Below are positions 19,492 through 27,995 of a DNA stretch of 64,000 nt, in pieces; the stretch's first letter is position 1; the number at the start of each line of letters is the position of its first letter. The position numbers and the translations under genes are program-made. The notes beneath the pieces are model-generated. The model saw only the letters and a program-made list of their open reading frames with translations, ran no database searches and was not told the DNA's origin. The stretch is from Paenibacillus albidus (GTDB lineage: Bacteria; Bacillota; Bacilli; Paenibacillales; Paenibacillaceae), in the NCBI RefSeq assembly GCF_014644435.1, contig NZ_BMKR01000035.1, forward strand, positions 1-64,000, in the 5' to 3' direction.

Positions 19492-19620
19492 AATGTTTGG
19501 GCTTCCAGCCGCTGTTGTCTCCACATTTCCTGATTTATACCGCTGTCTGCGGTAGAAATCTGGAGACAAAGGCGGACGCTGACGCTCCTACAGCTCCAAA
19601 CTTCCACTCCGTTACTACTC
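19492..19620. repeat. Long stem repeat element, copy 1
   Basis: About 130 bp that aligns with 43172-43300 in the same orientation. It holds the stem TTGTCTCC-ATTTC / GAAAT-GGAGACAA and outer TTTGG...CCAAA arms. Compared with copy 2, a T-A pair is replaced by C-G in the stem, so pairing is kept. No coding potential. Confidence 0.65.
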
Positions 19621-19696
19621 ACCTTTTAAAATTCTGCGCATTTTTTTGATTCATCTAATATACCTCGTTGGACTGTTGGTCTGCCGGCTTGCCGGG

Positions 19697-20656
19697 CTAG
19701 TACACCCCGTCTTCGCCCATTTTCTTAGCCAGCTTGTTGGAGCCGATGACCAGAATCAGGCCCACGATACCTTTGAACAGCCCCACCGTGGTACTGAAGC
19801 TCAACTGGCCATTTTTGAGACCCGCCGTGTAGATGTAGGTATCAAAAATTTCGGCAACCTCACGGTTCAGTGAATTCAGCAGCAGATACATGTGCTCAAA
19901 GCCCAGATCCAGCGTGCTGCCAATCTTCAGAATAAGCAGCGTGATGATTACCGGGCGAATGGCCGGCAGGGTAACATGCCAGGTCTTTCGGAGCCGGCCC
20001 GCTCCGTCCATTTCCGACGCTTCATACAGCTGCGGGTCCACAACCGTGATTGCTGCAAGATAAATAATCGTCGACCAGCCAAGTTCCTTCCAGATGATCT
20101 GGCCTATGTAGACTGTGCGCAGCCACTCCGGGGAGGTCAGGAAGCTGATCTTTTTGAATCCCATACTGGCCATCAATTCATTGATTACACCGCCGTCCAC
20201 CGTCATAAAGACATAAGTGATGGAGACGATAATGACCCAGGACATAAAATGCGGAATATAAATGATCGTCTGTACCAGGTTTTTGAAATGGCGTTGCTTC
20301 ACTTCATTCAGCATAAGTGCCAGAATAATCGGCAATGGAAAAAAGAGCACGATATTCATGGCGAACAGGACCAGTGTATTGCGCAGCAGCATAAAAAAGG
20401 TCGGTTCCGTAAACAAACGGATAAAATGCTTGAACCCTACCCACTCACTGCCGGTAATTCCCTTATAAGGCTGATAATCCTGAAAGGCAATCACCAGGCC
20501 CCCCATTGGCAAATACTTGAAGATCAGGAAGTACAGCACGCCTGGGAAAATCATTAAGTACAGCAGCTTATACCTTTTCAAGTTTGCTAAAATGGTTGTT
20601 GGTTTTTTCTTCTCCATGGGGATTTGTCTAGCAGCAGCGACAGTTGAAACTTTCAC
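19697..20656 (-). CDS. Sugar ABC transporter permease (LplB-like)
   Basis: 319 residues with six predicted membrane segments. The N-terminal LLYLMIFPGVLYFLIFKYLPMGG and the EAA loop (EASEMDGAGRLRKTWHVTLP) are characteristic of the LplB/YteP permeases of oligosaccharide importers. It starts at a GTG eight bases after AAAGGAGG. It forms the membrane channel with the YtcP-like permease encoded divergently at 20932. As in many such systems, no ATPase gene is nearby; a shared MsmX-type ATPase elsewhere is expected. Confidence 0.92.
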   Translation of the reverse strand: MKVSTVAAARQIPMEKKKPTTILANLKRYKLLYLMIFPGVLYFLIFKYLPMGGLVIAFQDYQPYKGITGSEWVGFKHFIRLFTEPTFFMLLRNTLVLFAMNIVLFFPLPIILALMLNEVKQRHFKNLVQTIIYIPHFMSWVIIVSITYVFMTVDGGVINELMASMGFKKISFLTSPEWLRTVYIGQIIWKELGWSTIIYLAAITVVDPQLYEASEMDGAGRLRKTWHVTLPAIRPVIITLLILKIGSTLDLGFEHMYLLLNSLNREVAEIFDTYIYTAGLKNGQLSFSTTVGLFKGIVGLILVIGSNKLAKKMGEDGVY

Positions 20657-20931
20657 ATGGCAGCCTCCTTTAAACGTTCCTCGTTACATTTCCAAGCGTA
20701 CGTGATTTACTGCATTCCGTACATAATCATTACATGATAGCGATTACATCCCCTTATAAACACTGGGTTTTCCCCTTAGACACCTTAGCTGATGATTACT
20801 GTCAAAGATAATGATTATGCTGCTCTTCAGTCCTCTTCCCGCTTCAAAAAAACACCTCAGGATTTGATTATATACGTAATTGTCCTCCCTTGATAAAGTC
20901 TATATGTAAACGATTACAAGGAGGATAACCC
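20657..20931. promoter_or_regulatory. Divergent control region between the two permease genes
   Basis: 275 bp carrying the start signals of both permease genes. It contains a cre-like site next to the plus-strand start and a second weaker look-alike (GATAGCGATTACA) near 20737-20749. No gene is seen. Confidence 0.5.
20905..20918. promoter_or_regulatory. cre-like operator (CcpA)
   Basis: TGTAAACGATTACA fits the cre consensus at all fixed positions. It abuts the AAGGAGG ribosome binding site of the YtcP-like gene, so binding would block the start of transcription or elongation. Confidence 0.7.
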
Positions 20932-21816
20932 ATGGCAAAACCTTTACGTAAGAAAAATTCCCTCAGCAGCCGACTTTTTACCATTGTAAACAATTCATTA
21001 CTGTTTCTTATTGCGCTGGTCTGTCTGCTCCCCTTCGTCAACATTATAGCCAGCTCCTTTGCAACGACGCAGGAAGTGGTCGCGAAGCGCTTCATCTTAT
21101 TTCCGACTACATTCTCTCTGGATGCCTACCGCTACATCCTCTCGACACCTACGATTTTTAAAGGTCTCGGGGTATCAGTTGGCGTTACGATCGTCGGCAC
21201 ACTGGTAAGTATGTTCTTTACTTCATTAATGGCCTACGGCTTGTCCCGCAGATATCTGCCGGGAAGAAATACCGTGAACTTTATCGTCGTGTTCTCCATG
21301 CTGTTCAGCGGCGGGATGATCCCTACCTTCCTGGTCGTCAAAAGCATGGGCCTGATCGACTCCTACTGGTCTTTAATTCTGCCGGTAACGATCAATGCCT
21401 TTAATATGATTATTATGCGGAACTTCTTTCAGGCGCTGCCGGACAGTCTCGAAGAGTCGGCCAAAATTGACGGCTCCAATGACTTCGGAATATTCTTCAA
21501 GATCATGGTGCCGCTTGCTTTGCCCTCTATCGCCACCATCTCGCTTTTTTATGCGGTAGCGTACTGGAATACCTACATGAACGCCATCCTTTATATCAAC
21601 AGCTCTGCGATGTGGCCGATCCAGGTCCTGCTGCGCCAAATTGTAATCGTCTCAAGCGGCATGCAGGCGGACGGGGCTTCAGTCGACGTTGTCCCGCCGG
21701 CCCAGACCATCAAAATGGCGGTCATCGTGGTGGCCACGGTCCCGATGCTTGCAGCCTATCCTTTTGTGCAGAAACACTTTACTAAAGGCGCCTTGCTGGG
21801 TGCAGTAAAAGGATAA
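20932..21816 (+). CDS. Sugar ABC transporter permease (YtcP/LplC-like)
   Basis: 294 residues, six membrane segments, with the EAA loop EESAKIDGSNDFGIFFKIMVP and the C-terminal KHFTKGALLGAVKG ending typical of YtcP/LplC. The ribosome binding site AAGGAGG is strong. Its partner permease is on the other strand, 275 bp away; these two genes normally form one operon, so an inversion has probably split them. It ends in a two-way terminator shared with the regulator gene that follows. Confidence 0.93.
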   Translation: MAKPLRKKNSLSSRLFTIVNNSLLFLIALVCLLPFVNIIASSFATTQEVVAKRFILFPTTFSLDAYRYILSTPTIFKGLGVSVGVTIVGTLVSMFFTSLMAYGLSRRYLPGRNTVNFIVVFSMLFSGGMIPTFLVVKSMGLIDSYWSLILPVTINAFNMIIMRNFFQALPDSLEESAKIDGSNDFGIFFKIMVPLALPSIATISLFYAVAYWNTYMNAILYINSSAMWPIQVLLRQIVIVSSGMQADGASVDVVPPAQTIKMAVIVVATVPMLAAYPFVQKHFTKGALLGAVKG

Positions 21817-21833
21817 CCCTACTCTCCCTGAAC

Positions 21834-21883
21834 AAAAGAAGTCTTAGTTTCTGCGGCTGCCGCAGAGGCTAAGACTTCTTTTT
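21834..21883. terminator. Bidirectional terminator
   Basis: AAAAGAAGTCTTAG pairs with CTAAGACTTCTTTT around an inner CTGCGGC/GCCGCAG hairpin. It separates two convergent genes. Confidence 0.9.
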
Positions 21884-21900
21884 ATGCAGAGCTGCTTAAG

Positions 21901-24141
21901 TTAGGTCCCCTGCTTTATTTTACGGTAAGATCCCGGGGTCACATTCTCTTTCTTGCGGAACGAGCGGATAAAATTCTGTGAATTATGGTATTGCAGCCGC
22001 TCGGCGATATCCTTGATGGTCATATCCGATTCCACTAGCCATTTTTTGGCCATTTCCAGCCGGTAACCCATCAGGTATTCACTAAAAGTTGTTCCATGCT
22101 CCTTCTTGAAGATGCTGCTTAAATAATTCGGATTATAATGGAGGCGTTCGCCAATAAGCTCAAGGGACAAATCCTGGTCATATTCGGAGCGGACGATGGC
22201 CGCGATTTTCTCGGAGAGGCAGCGGAACTGATGATTCGTTTTTTCTTTCATGCTTTTGACCATTGGAAAAATGACCTGCTCGACCAGCAGCCGCTCAATC
22301 TCCTCCGGATTACGCGTGTCCAGTATCTGATGATACAAGGTATGGTTATCCTGGGTTAGCAGCACCTCTATGCCGAGCAGTTGCTCCAGCTGAATCAGAT
22401 TGTTCACGAACCGGATCAGGGTCACTTCCACGTTCATGGAATTCTTATTTTTCTTCATCATTTCCGCCAGCAATTGATAGAAGGTCACCCCCACCTGCTC
22501 CTCATCGCCGAGCCGGATAGCATCAAAGAGCCTGGCCTCCAGCTCCGAAGGGTAATACAGCAGCACCGGACCCGATACCAGCATGGAGATTTCCTCATAG
22601 AAGATAATAGATTCTTTGCCCAGGTTAAGCCGGTGCCGGAGCGCCTGCTTGCCCATTTCACAGGCTTCTTTGCTCTCCAGCAAGCTCCCGTACGTAGTGC
22701 TGATGCCGATGCTGATCGAGAGCTCCAGATAATCCCGCACCGTCTTGACCAGCTCTGCCGCGTAGTCCATCACCCGTTTGCGGATCTCCTCTTTATCCAT
22801 TCCCTTGAACACAACAATCGTAGCCTGCGTATTATCATTCAGAATCACCGGTATCATCCGCTGCTCGCGCTCGACGACTTCTTCGACAATTTTGTTAATC
22901 GCCAGCAGCAGAACGTCCTTGTCTGAGGGCTCGCGCTTGCCGTAGTTATCCAGCTGGATTAACAGGGTTACGAAACGCCGGTCCCCGCTTAGATCATACC
23001 CGAGACGCGGAAGCTTGCGTTCCAGCTCTTCCCGGGATACCCGGCTGCGGAACAGATTCAGGATCAGCTGCGTCTCCAGCTGCGGTATTTCCGCCTCCAT
23101 CAGACTCTCCAGGCTTTCCTTCTCTGTCAGAATCGTATCAATGGAGGACATAATCCATTCAAATTCATTTTTCGAGGAAAAGTGGGTATTGCCGGGCAGA
23201 CTGCCCTTTATCTTCTGAATCGGTTTGGTAAAATGAATAGAGATCCCATACGCCACTACCACAACCAGCAGTGTCAGCAGCAGGACCATTACAATGAGTC
23301 CAAAGCGGGTGGTCTGCAGCGAATCGGAAATTTCCGCCTGCTCCAGAACTGTGAAATAGATCCAGTTGTTATAGGTCGATTTGGCAAAAATGAGCTGCAC
23401 CTCATGCTGATCTGAGGTTTCTACCGTCATCATGCCATCCTGCTGCTTGCCGGCAGCCTCGGCGATCTGTGTCAGCTGGCTACCTCGAAACAGCTTCCCG
23501 CCGGAGGCATTTTCATATAACAATTCGCCTTGCCTGTTCGTGATCAACACAGAGGTTTCTTCTTTGGTTTGAATGGCACGGTTTAAGCTCTCCAGGGAAA
23601 TATCCGATAAAGCGATGGCCAATTTCTTATTGGAGAACACCGGAAGGGTATTAACCAGCCGGATACCCTTGGCGGTTTTGGTCCAGAAAAGTCCCTGCTT
23701 CCGGTTCCCGATATAAGAGTCATACAGATCCTTAAGCTCTTCCTCTGTCAGATGCGTTAGTTTCCCGTCAACGATTCTCCACTTCTGATCCAGACTGATA
23801 AGGGTGTATTCCGTTCCCTCAGGACCCATGGAAGCAATATAGTTAAGCTGTGTATTGACATTCCTATAGGCCTGAAAATCTTTCTCCGTGATTGGATTCT
23901 TTACTACTTCACTAAAAGAGCTGGTGGTGCTGTATGTGTTGAAAGCGTATTCAATAGTTTGTATTTTCTGTTCCAGATTATTTTTGATCTGGGTAATGTA
24001 GCTTTGTTTGCTGTTGGCGACCCGCTCAATGACCGAGCTTTCGGTGCTGAGATAAATATACCCCCCGAAACTTGCTACCAGCCCGACCCCCAGGATTAAC
24101 ACAGGAATGAAAATTTTATAGAACATACTCCCCTTTTTCAT
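21901..24141 (-). CDS. Membrane-bound AraC-family regulator (YesS-like)
   Basis: About 746 residues from the ATG at 24141; an ATG at 24162 is possible. A transmembrane segment near the start, an extracellular Cache-type sensor (about 40-275), a second membrane segment (about 290-310), a cytoplasmic linker and a C-terminal pair of helix-turn-helix motifs (about 655-745; IGERLHYNPNYLSSIFKKEHG and IAERLQYHNSQNFIRSF). This is the layout of YesS, which activates rhamnogalacturonan genes in Bacillus subtilis. It probably senses an external pectic oligomer and controls the neighbouring importer and enzyme block. Confidence 0.92.
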   Translation of the reverse strand: MKKGSMFYKIFIPVLILGVGLVASFGGYIYLSTESSVIERVANSKQSYITQIKNNLEQKIQTIEYAFNTYSTTSSFSEVVKNPITEKDFQAYRNVNTQLNYIASMGPEGTEYTLISLDQKWRIVDGKLTHLTEEELKDLYDSYIGNRKQGLFWTKTAKGIRLVNTLPVFSNKKLAIALSDISLESLNRAIQTKEETSVLITNRQGELLYENASGGKLFRGSQLTQIAEAAGKQQDGMMTVETSDQHEVQLIFAKSTYNNWIYFTVLEQAEISDSLQTTRFGLIVMVLLLTLLVVVVAYGISIHFTKPIQKIKGSLPGNTHFSSKNEFEWIMSSIDTILTEKESLESLMEAEIPQLETQLILNLFRSRVSREELERKLPRLGYDLSGDRRFVTLLIQLDNYGKREPSDKDVLLLAINKIVEEVVEREQRMIPVILNDNTQATIVVFKGMDKEEIRKRVMDYAAELVKTVRDYLELSISIGISTTYGSLLESKEACEMGKQALRHRLNLGKESIIFYEEISMLVSGPVLLYYPSELEARLFDAIRLGDEEQVGVTFYQLLAEMMKKNKNSMNVEVTLIRFVNNLIQLEQLLGIEVLLTQDNHTLYHQILDTRNPEEIERLLVEQVIFPMVKSMKEKTNHQFRCLSEKIAAIVRSEYDQDLSLELIGERLHYNPNYLSSIFKKEHGTTFSEYLMGYRLEMAKKWLVESDMTIKDIAERLQYHNSQNFIRSFRKKENVTPGSYRKIKQGT

Positions 24142-24467
24142 TGCGATGCCCCTTTGTTTCATATCATTTCCACCAATTATAACGTTTTCTTCCGAACCTT
24201 GCCAATTAAAATAATGTATAACAAACGGATATGAAGCTTGAAGCCGGCCAACATAGAAAACACCGCTTCATCAGGTCAAGTGAGCATGTCGAGCTTCTAC
24301 TGAACCACAGAAGAGGAGTCTTCCTTATGATATAGCATTAACCGGACCCAGATCAACCTTCGAATCTGGAGTGAAGTCTGCCTTGCTCGGAGCTTGACGT
24401 ATCGGCTGGCTGGGATAGGGAATTACATCCACTGTATATGAAGTATAGGCTGTAAATGGATCATTAT

Positions 24468-24594
24468 AGGGAAAAACACCCATTAATTTCACAAAAAGAT
24501 TCTATTTTAGTATTTTTAACAATATTAACGGGTGGGATTCCCTCTAATATTGCTCAATGGCGACAATCTGCGGAGTTAACGGGTGGATTTCCCT
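24468..24594. repeat. ACGGGTGGATTTCCCT units, one inverted and two direct at 51 bp
   Basis: Direct units at 24528 and 24579 are exactly 51 bp apart. An inverted, less perfect unit is at 24468-24486. The same unit occurs four times at 27.2-27.4 kb. Confidence 0.75.
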
Positions 24595-24670
24595 ATAGCC
24601 ATGCTAGGACTACCCTGCAGTCAACAGGCCAAGCTGCCCGGGTATCCCCTCCCTAAGTCCGCGCAGCACA

Positions 24671-24700
24671 AAGACCGGCTTGAACTGCACAGCCGGTCTT
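24671..24700 (-). terminator. Hairpin after the hypothetical gene at 24717
   Basis: Perfect 10 bp stem AAGACCGGCT / AGCCGGTCTT with a 10-base loop, 17 bp past the stop. The T-run is short. Confidence 0.65.
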
Positions 24701-24716
24701 CCGCTGCTGTATCAGC

Positions 24717-25202
24717 TCAGAAGTTAAGCATTGTATAATCATCATAGTAATCTTCGACATTGTGCAGCTCCTCAATTTCGAGGACCTTTATTTCATAGGG
24801 CAGGCTGGACAAGCCGGCACTGCCGGTTATATCAACCGGCAGGCCCGATACCGGATCTGCCAGCTTAAAAGTATAGGTCCCCTGCACCGTAGCCGTTACT
24901 TTGCCGAGCTGCTCCCCTTCGTTCCAGACCGAAAGTCCATAATTCATCTCGGCCTGGACCCTAAAGGTACTAGGGGCGTCTTCTTGAAAGGACAGGTATT
25001 CCGGCGGGTCACTGTCGAAGACCTCCAGAAAGTCCCACACTGCCGGACTTCCTTTTTGCGCGCACACGGCGGTGAAGCTGCGCAGGAACTTGTCCCGGTG
25101 CTCCAGGCTCTCAATCTGTTTCGCAGTGGCTTCCCAGATCCATTCCAGCAGCTGCTCGTCCTGCATCAGCCGGTTTTCCCATGCTTGCATACGGTCAATC
25201 AC
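24717..25202 (-). CDS. Hypothetical protein
   Basis: 161 residues, acidic, not recognised. The first half is helical (MQAWENRLMQDEQLLEWIWEATAKQ is amphipathic), the second half looks like beta strands and ends in acidic and aromatic residues (NVEDYYDDYTMLNF). There is no signal peptide or membrane segment. It starts 22 bp after the UbiD-type gene with an AGGAGGT site, so the two probably form an operon. No function can be given. Confidence 0.7.
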   Translation of the reverse strand: MIDRMQAWENRLMQDEQLLEWIWEATAKQIESLEHRDKFLRSFTAVCAQKGSPAVWDFLEVFDSDPPEYLSFQEDAPSTFRVQAEMNYGLSVWNEGEQLGKVTATVQGTYTFKLADPVSGLPVDITGSAGLSSLPYEIKVLEIEELHNVEDYYDDYTMLNF

Positions 25203-25224
25203 CTCCTGAACGTTTCAACTATAC

Positions 25225-27063
25225 TTAAGACAGCCGGATACCACCCAAGCTGGCACCTTCGGCGAACAATCGTTTAATCTTCTTCTCCACCGCAGCATCC
25301 GGAATTAACGGCGGAGCCTGGTGCGGCTTCACTCTGGCATCAATAATGATATTATCGCAGGCCCAATGCTTGTTCTCATAGCCGCTGTTCACACCATAAA
25401 TATCATGGGAGGGATTGCTGCGTGTAAAAGTAGCCCACAGAAAATTCTCCAATGTCCCGCTCATGAATTCGCTGTCGTCGCAGAGAATAATAAGGGGGCA
25501 GGACGGCAGCGGCCCTTGTTCCCGGATGGCCTCGCTCAAAGTGTCCATCTCCTGCTGCACTTCTGCGTAGCTGGTGAAGGCTTGCCCCTGAAGCACCACA
25601 ATTCCCGGCAGCACCAGCCCTGTTCCTGTGATGCCCGGCAGTCCCTGCAGCGCCTCGGGAACCCCGGTGCACAGCTCCCGCCTCTTGTCCCCCACTGCCG
25701 CAAAGATGACCTTGCTCCCGGTGTTCAGTCCGGTTCCTGAGTAATCCAGCGTATCTATCGTGGTATGGGTCTGGAAATGGATATCGCGGCGCGGGTCAAG
25801 GCGTTCCAGAATATAGGTCAGGAAATCTTCAATATGATGAGTGCTGACCGCCCGGTCTTCTTCGGCGGTGATGAACAGATATTTGGCCAGACTAAGCTGT
25901 CCGGTTCCCAGGATCCGGTTCGCCATGGTGAGGATCTCTGCCGGCTGCTTCACCTGCTGGTAGGGCGTATAGCGCTCGCTGCCGATGGCGAACAGCAGTG
26001 GATGGACACCTGCGGCATCAACAGCATGCACTTCTTTAACACCCGGAATCTCCTGTTTGATAGCTCCACCGGTCAGCTCATGAATCAGCGCCCCAAAGGC
26101 GGTATCCTCCTGCGGAGGCCGTCCTACGACGGTGAACGGGAAGATAGCATTCTGCCGGGCATACACCTTATGTACTCGCATCACCGGGAACGGATGGGTT
26201 AGGCTGTAGTAGCCCAGATGATCACCAAAAGGCCCCTCCGGCTTAGTCTCACCGGGATAGATTTCACCCGTAATGACGAAATCGGCATCATTGCTGATGC
26301 AGAAGCCGTCGATATAACTGTAGCGGAAATGCCGCCCGGACAGCAGGCCGGCAAACGTAAGCTCGCTCATGCCTTCCGGCAGGGGCATCACGGCCGACAG
26401 CGTATGTGCCGGAGGACCGCCGATGAAGCAGCTTACTTTGAGGGGTTGTCCAAGTTTGTTCGCCCGGTCCTGGTGAATGCCTATGCCGCGGTGAATCTGA
26501 TAATGAATGCCAACCTCTTTGTTCAGCTCATAATCATTGCCGCTCAACTGGACACGGTACATGCCGAGATTGGAATTCATGATGCCCGGCTTCCCCGGAT
26601 CCTCCGAATAGACCTGGGGCAAGGTCACAAACGCCCCTCCATCCCCCGGCCAATGCTTAATCAGCGGCAGGTCGGAAATCTGGATCTCCTGAAAAGCCAC
26701 GGGCTGCCCGCCTGCTTTCTTGAGTGGAAGCGCTTTTCGCGCCGCCAGCCCCGTACCCACATATTGAAAAGGATGCTTCAGGGCCTGCATGGGATCATTG
26801 CGAAGGGCAATGACATTCTGCGTCGATTCCCAGGTCTCCCGGAAAATAAACTTGCTGCGTTCCACGGTTCCGAATAAGTTCGATACGGCCCGGAACTTGG
26901 AACCTTTTACGTTCTCAAATAACAGCGCGGGACCACCGGCTTCGAACACCTTCAAATGGATCGCCGCCATTTCCAGCTCGGGGTCCACCTCCTCGCGTAT
27001 ACGGACCAAATGTCCATGCTTTTCCAGATCGATGATGCATTCTTCCATATTACTGTATCTCAT
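25225..27063 (-). CDS. UbiD-family prenylated-FMN decarboxylase
   Basis: About 612 residues from the ATG at 27063, which has GGAG seven bases upstream; earlier ATGs lie on or before that site. The prFMN-binding region (MNSNLGMYRVQ) and the catalytic loop (ETKPEGPFGDHLGYYS, with the conserved glutamate) are visible. It is longer than classic UbiD (about 490), with an extended C-terminal domain seen in a large-UbiD subgroup. Such enzymes decarboxylate, or carboxylate, aromatic or unsaturated acids, and need a UbiX flavin prenyltransferase; none is encoded nearby. The substrate is unknown. Confidence 0.88.
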   Translation of the reverse strand: MRYSNMEECIIDLEKHGHLVRIREEVDPELEMAAIHLKVFEAGGPALLFENVKGSKFRAVSNLFGTVERSKFIFRETWESTQNVIALRNDPMQALKHPFQYVGTGLAARKALPLKKAGGQPVAFQEIQISDLPLIKHWPGDGGAFVTLPQVYSEDPGKPGIMNSNLGMYRVQLSGNDYELNKEVGIHYQIHRGIGIHQDRANKLGQPLKVSCFIGGPPAHTLSAVMPLPEGMSELTFAGLLSGRHFRYSYIDGFCISNDADFVITGEIYPGETKPEGPFGDHLGYYSLTHPFPVMRVHKVYARQNAIFPFTVVGRPPQEDTAFGALIHELTGGAIKQEIPGVKEVHAVDAAGVHPLLFAIGSERYTPYQQVKQPAEILTMANRILGTGQLSLAKYLFITAEEDRAVSTHHIEDFLTYILERLDPRRDIHFQTHTTIDTLDYSGTGLNTGSKVIFAAVGDKRRELCTGVPEALQGLPGITGTGLVLPGIVVLQGQAFTSYAEVQQEMDTLSEAIREQGPLPSCPLIILCDDSEFMSGTLENFLWATFTRSNPSHDIYGVNSGYENKHWACDNIIIDARVKPHQAPPLIPDAAVEKKIKRLFAEGASLGGIRLS

Positions 27064-27509
27064 TGTAGGCTCCATTCTCCTCTGTGCATTCATATTGGAT
27101 GATCTCATTGATCATGGCTTGAAATTGGTAGAACGGTTTTGGGGGCAACCCCTGTTGCCTTGAGGAGGGACCTGCCTTGGCCTTGCTTATAGGGAAATCC
27201 GCCCGCTAAATCCGCAGCATGACCCCCTTCAGTTCCTTTAAAGGGAATTCCACCCGTTAATTTCGTCAAACGCCCCCAATTCGCCGGTTTCCATGCCATT
27301 AGCGGGTGGATTTCCGCTTACTCTGCCGTCCTAAGCCCATTCCCCACAATTAGCGGGCATTATTCCCTATCCTTCGTGCAGTATCCGGCTCCCCGTACCG
27401 ATTCCAAAGCCAAAGACCCTTGCCTTCCTTCGCTCTAGGCCCGAGCGGCACCAAAGCTTGTACCGAAGCATATAATCTCAGTTTACGACAAATCAGCAAA
27501 AAACACATC
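27064..27509. other. Gene-poor region with 51 bp repeats
   Basis: 446 bp between the UbiD-type gene and the interrupted small gene. It contains four repeat units (27191-27368) and a 44 bp duplicated block with a terminator. No credible gene. Confidence 0.6.
27191..27368. repeat. Two inverted and two direct units of the AGGGAAATCCACCCGTTAA family
   Basis: Units AGGGAAATCC-GCCCGCTAA at 27191 and AGGGAATTCCACCCGTTAA at 27242 are 51 bp apart; units TTAGCGGGTGGATTTCCGC at 27299 and TTAGCGGGCATTATTCCCT at 27350 are again 51 bp apart and reversed. The DNA between units is not conserved apart from a shared TCCGCAG next to one arm. Confidence 0.78.
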
Positions 27510-27514
27510 TCAGC
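27471..27514. repeat. 44 bp duplicated block, copy 1
   Basis: TATAATCTCAGTTTACGA-AAATCAG and the following A-run and CACATCTCAGC are repeated with one change at 28699-28742. This copy covers the end and terminator of the interrupted gene. Confidence 0.8.
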
Positions 27515-27524
27515 GTGAGATGTG
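27504..27524 (-). terminator. Terminator overlapping the stop of the interrupted gene
   Basis: Perfect stem CACATCTCA / TGAGATGTG with a 3-base loop, followed on the minus strand by TTTTTT. The TGA stop codon lies inside the stem. Confidence 0.85.
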
Positions 27525-27944
27525 CTCCTGCCAATACTGGAAATCTTCGTCCAGATTGAACTTGATCGCTTCGTAATTCTCCCAAGTATCCGGGACATGA
27601 TAAGGGCTCTCCACCTCATCTTCCAAATTCAGATAGAACAGATAATCGCTTAAATAGTTATCATAGCGGCTTGCCGTATACACATTGCCGGCTTCATTCA
27701 GCATATGGGATGCGAGCACACCCCCTGCCCGTTCATAGAGCTGCGGCCCGGTCATCTCCCGCCGTCTGAACGCCTTGATCCCTCCCGCATACTGCTGTGC
27801 AAAGTCCGCACTGTATAGTTCCCTGTCAATTATCCAGCCAAGGAAAAATCCCCCGTGTGCATACCCCGGCCTTACCTTCAGCTCCTGCGGGTAATCGTCG
27901 CTGTCTCATTCTTCATGATACTTTGCCTTGTCATACACAGTCAT
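27510..27944 (-). pseudogene. DUF7832-type small protein interrupted by an in-frame TGA
   Basis: The true start is the ATG at 27944, eight bases after AAAGGAG. Codon 13 (27906-27908) is TGA, and the reading frame then runs without further change to the stop at 27510. Reading through gives about 144 residues: MTVYDKAKYHEE-stop-DSDDYP, then a conserved-looking HGGFFLGWIIDRELYS segment and a C-terminal acidic region. A tryptophan codon (TGG) changed to TGA would explain it. No start codon lies between the TGA and the ATG at 27755, so the natural product is lost, unless this is a sequencing error. The family name is from memory of similar proteins. Function unknown. Confidence 0.75.
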
Positions 27945-27995
27945 CTGCCTGACTCCTTTAGTTGGATTGTGTATTCACGCTAATTCAAATAACAG

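Larger units (their letters stand above)
24163..24716. other. Gene-poor region with 51 bp repeats
   Basis: 554 bp without a credible gene. It contains the promoter side of the YesS-like gene, three repeat units (24468-24594) and the terminator at 24671-24700. The open frame at 24456-24656 is only a reading of the repeats (TGGIP...TGGFPYS). Confidence 0.6.

Noticed and set aside
19492..19620. Stem element as a regulator of binding-protein to permease ratio
   Set aside because: The related copy at 43172 has the opposite orientation to its gene and lies downstream of a complete unit, so a fixed regulatory role is unlikely.
20737..20749. Second cre site in the divergent permease region
   Set aside because: GATAGCGATTACA departs from the consensus at a fixed A, so it was not called.
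24456..24656. 66-codon frame with TGGIP/TGGFPYS repeats
   Set aside because: It is the repeat family read as protein; the same words appear in a frame at 27105-27299. No start signal.
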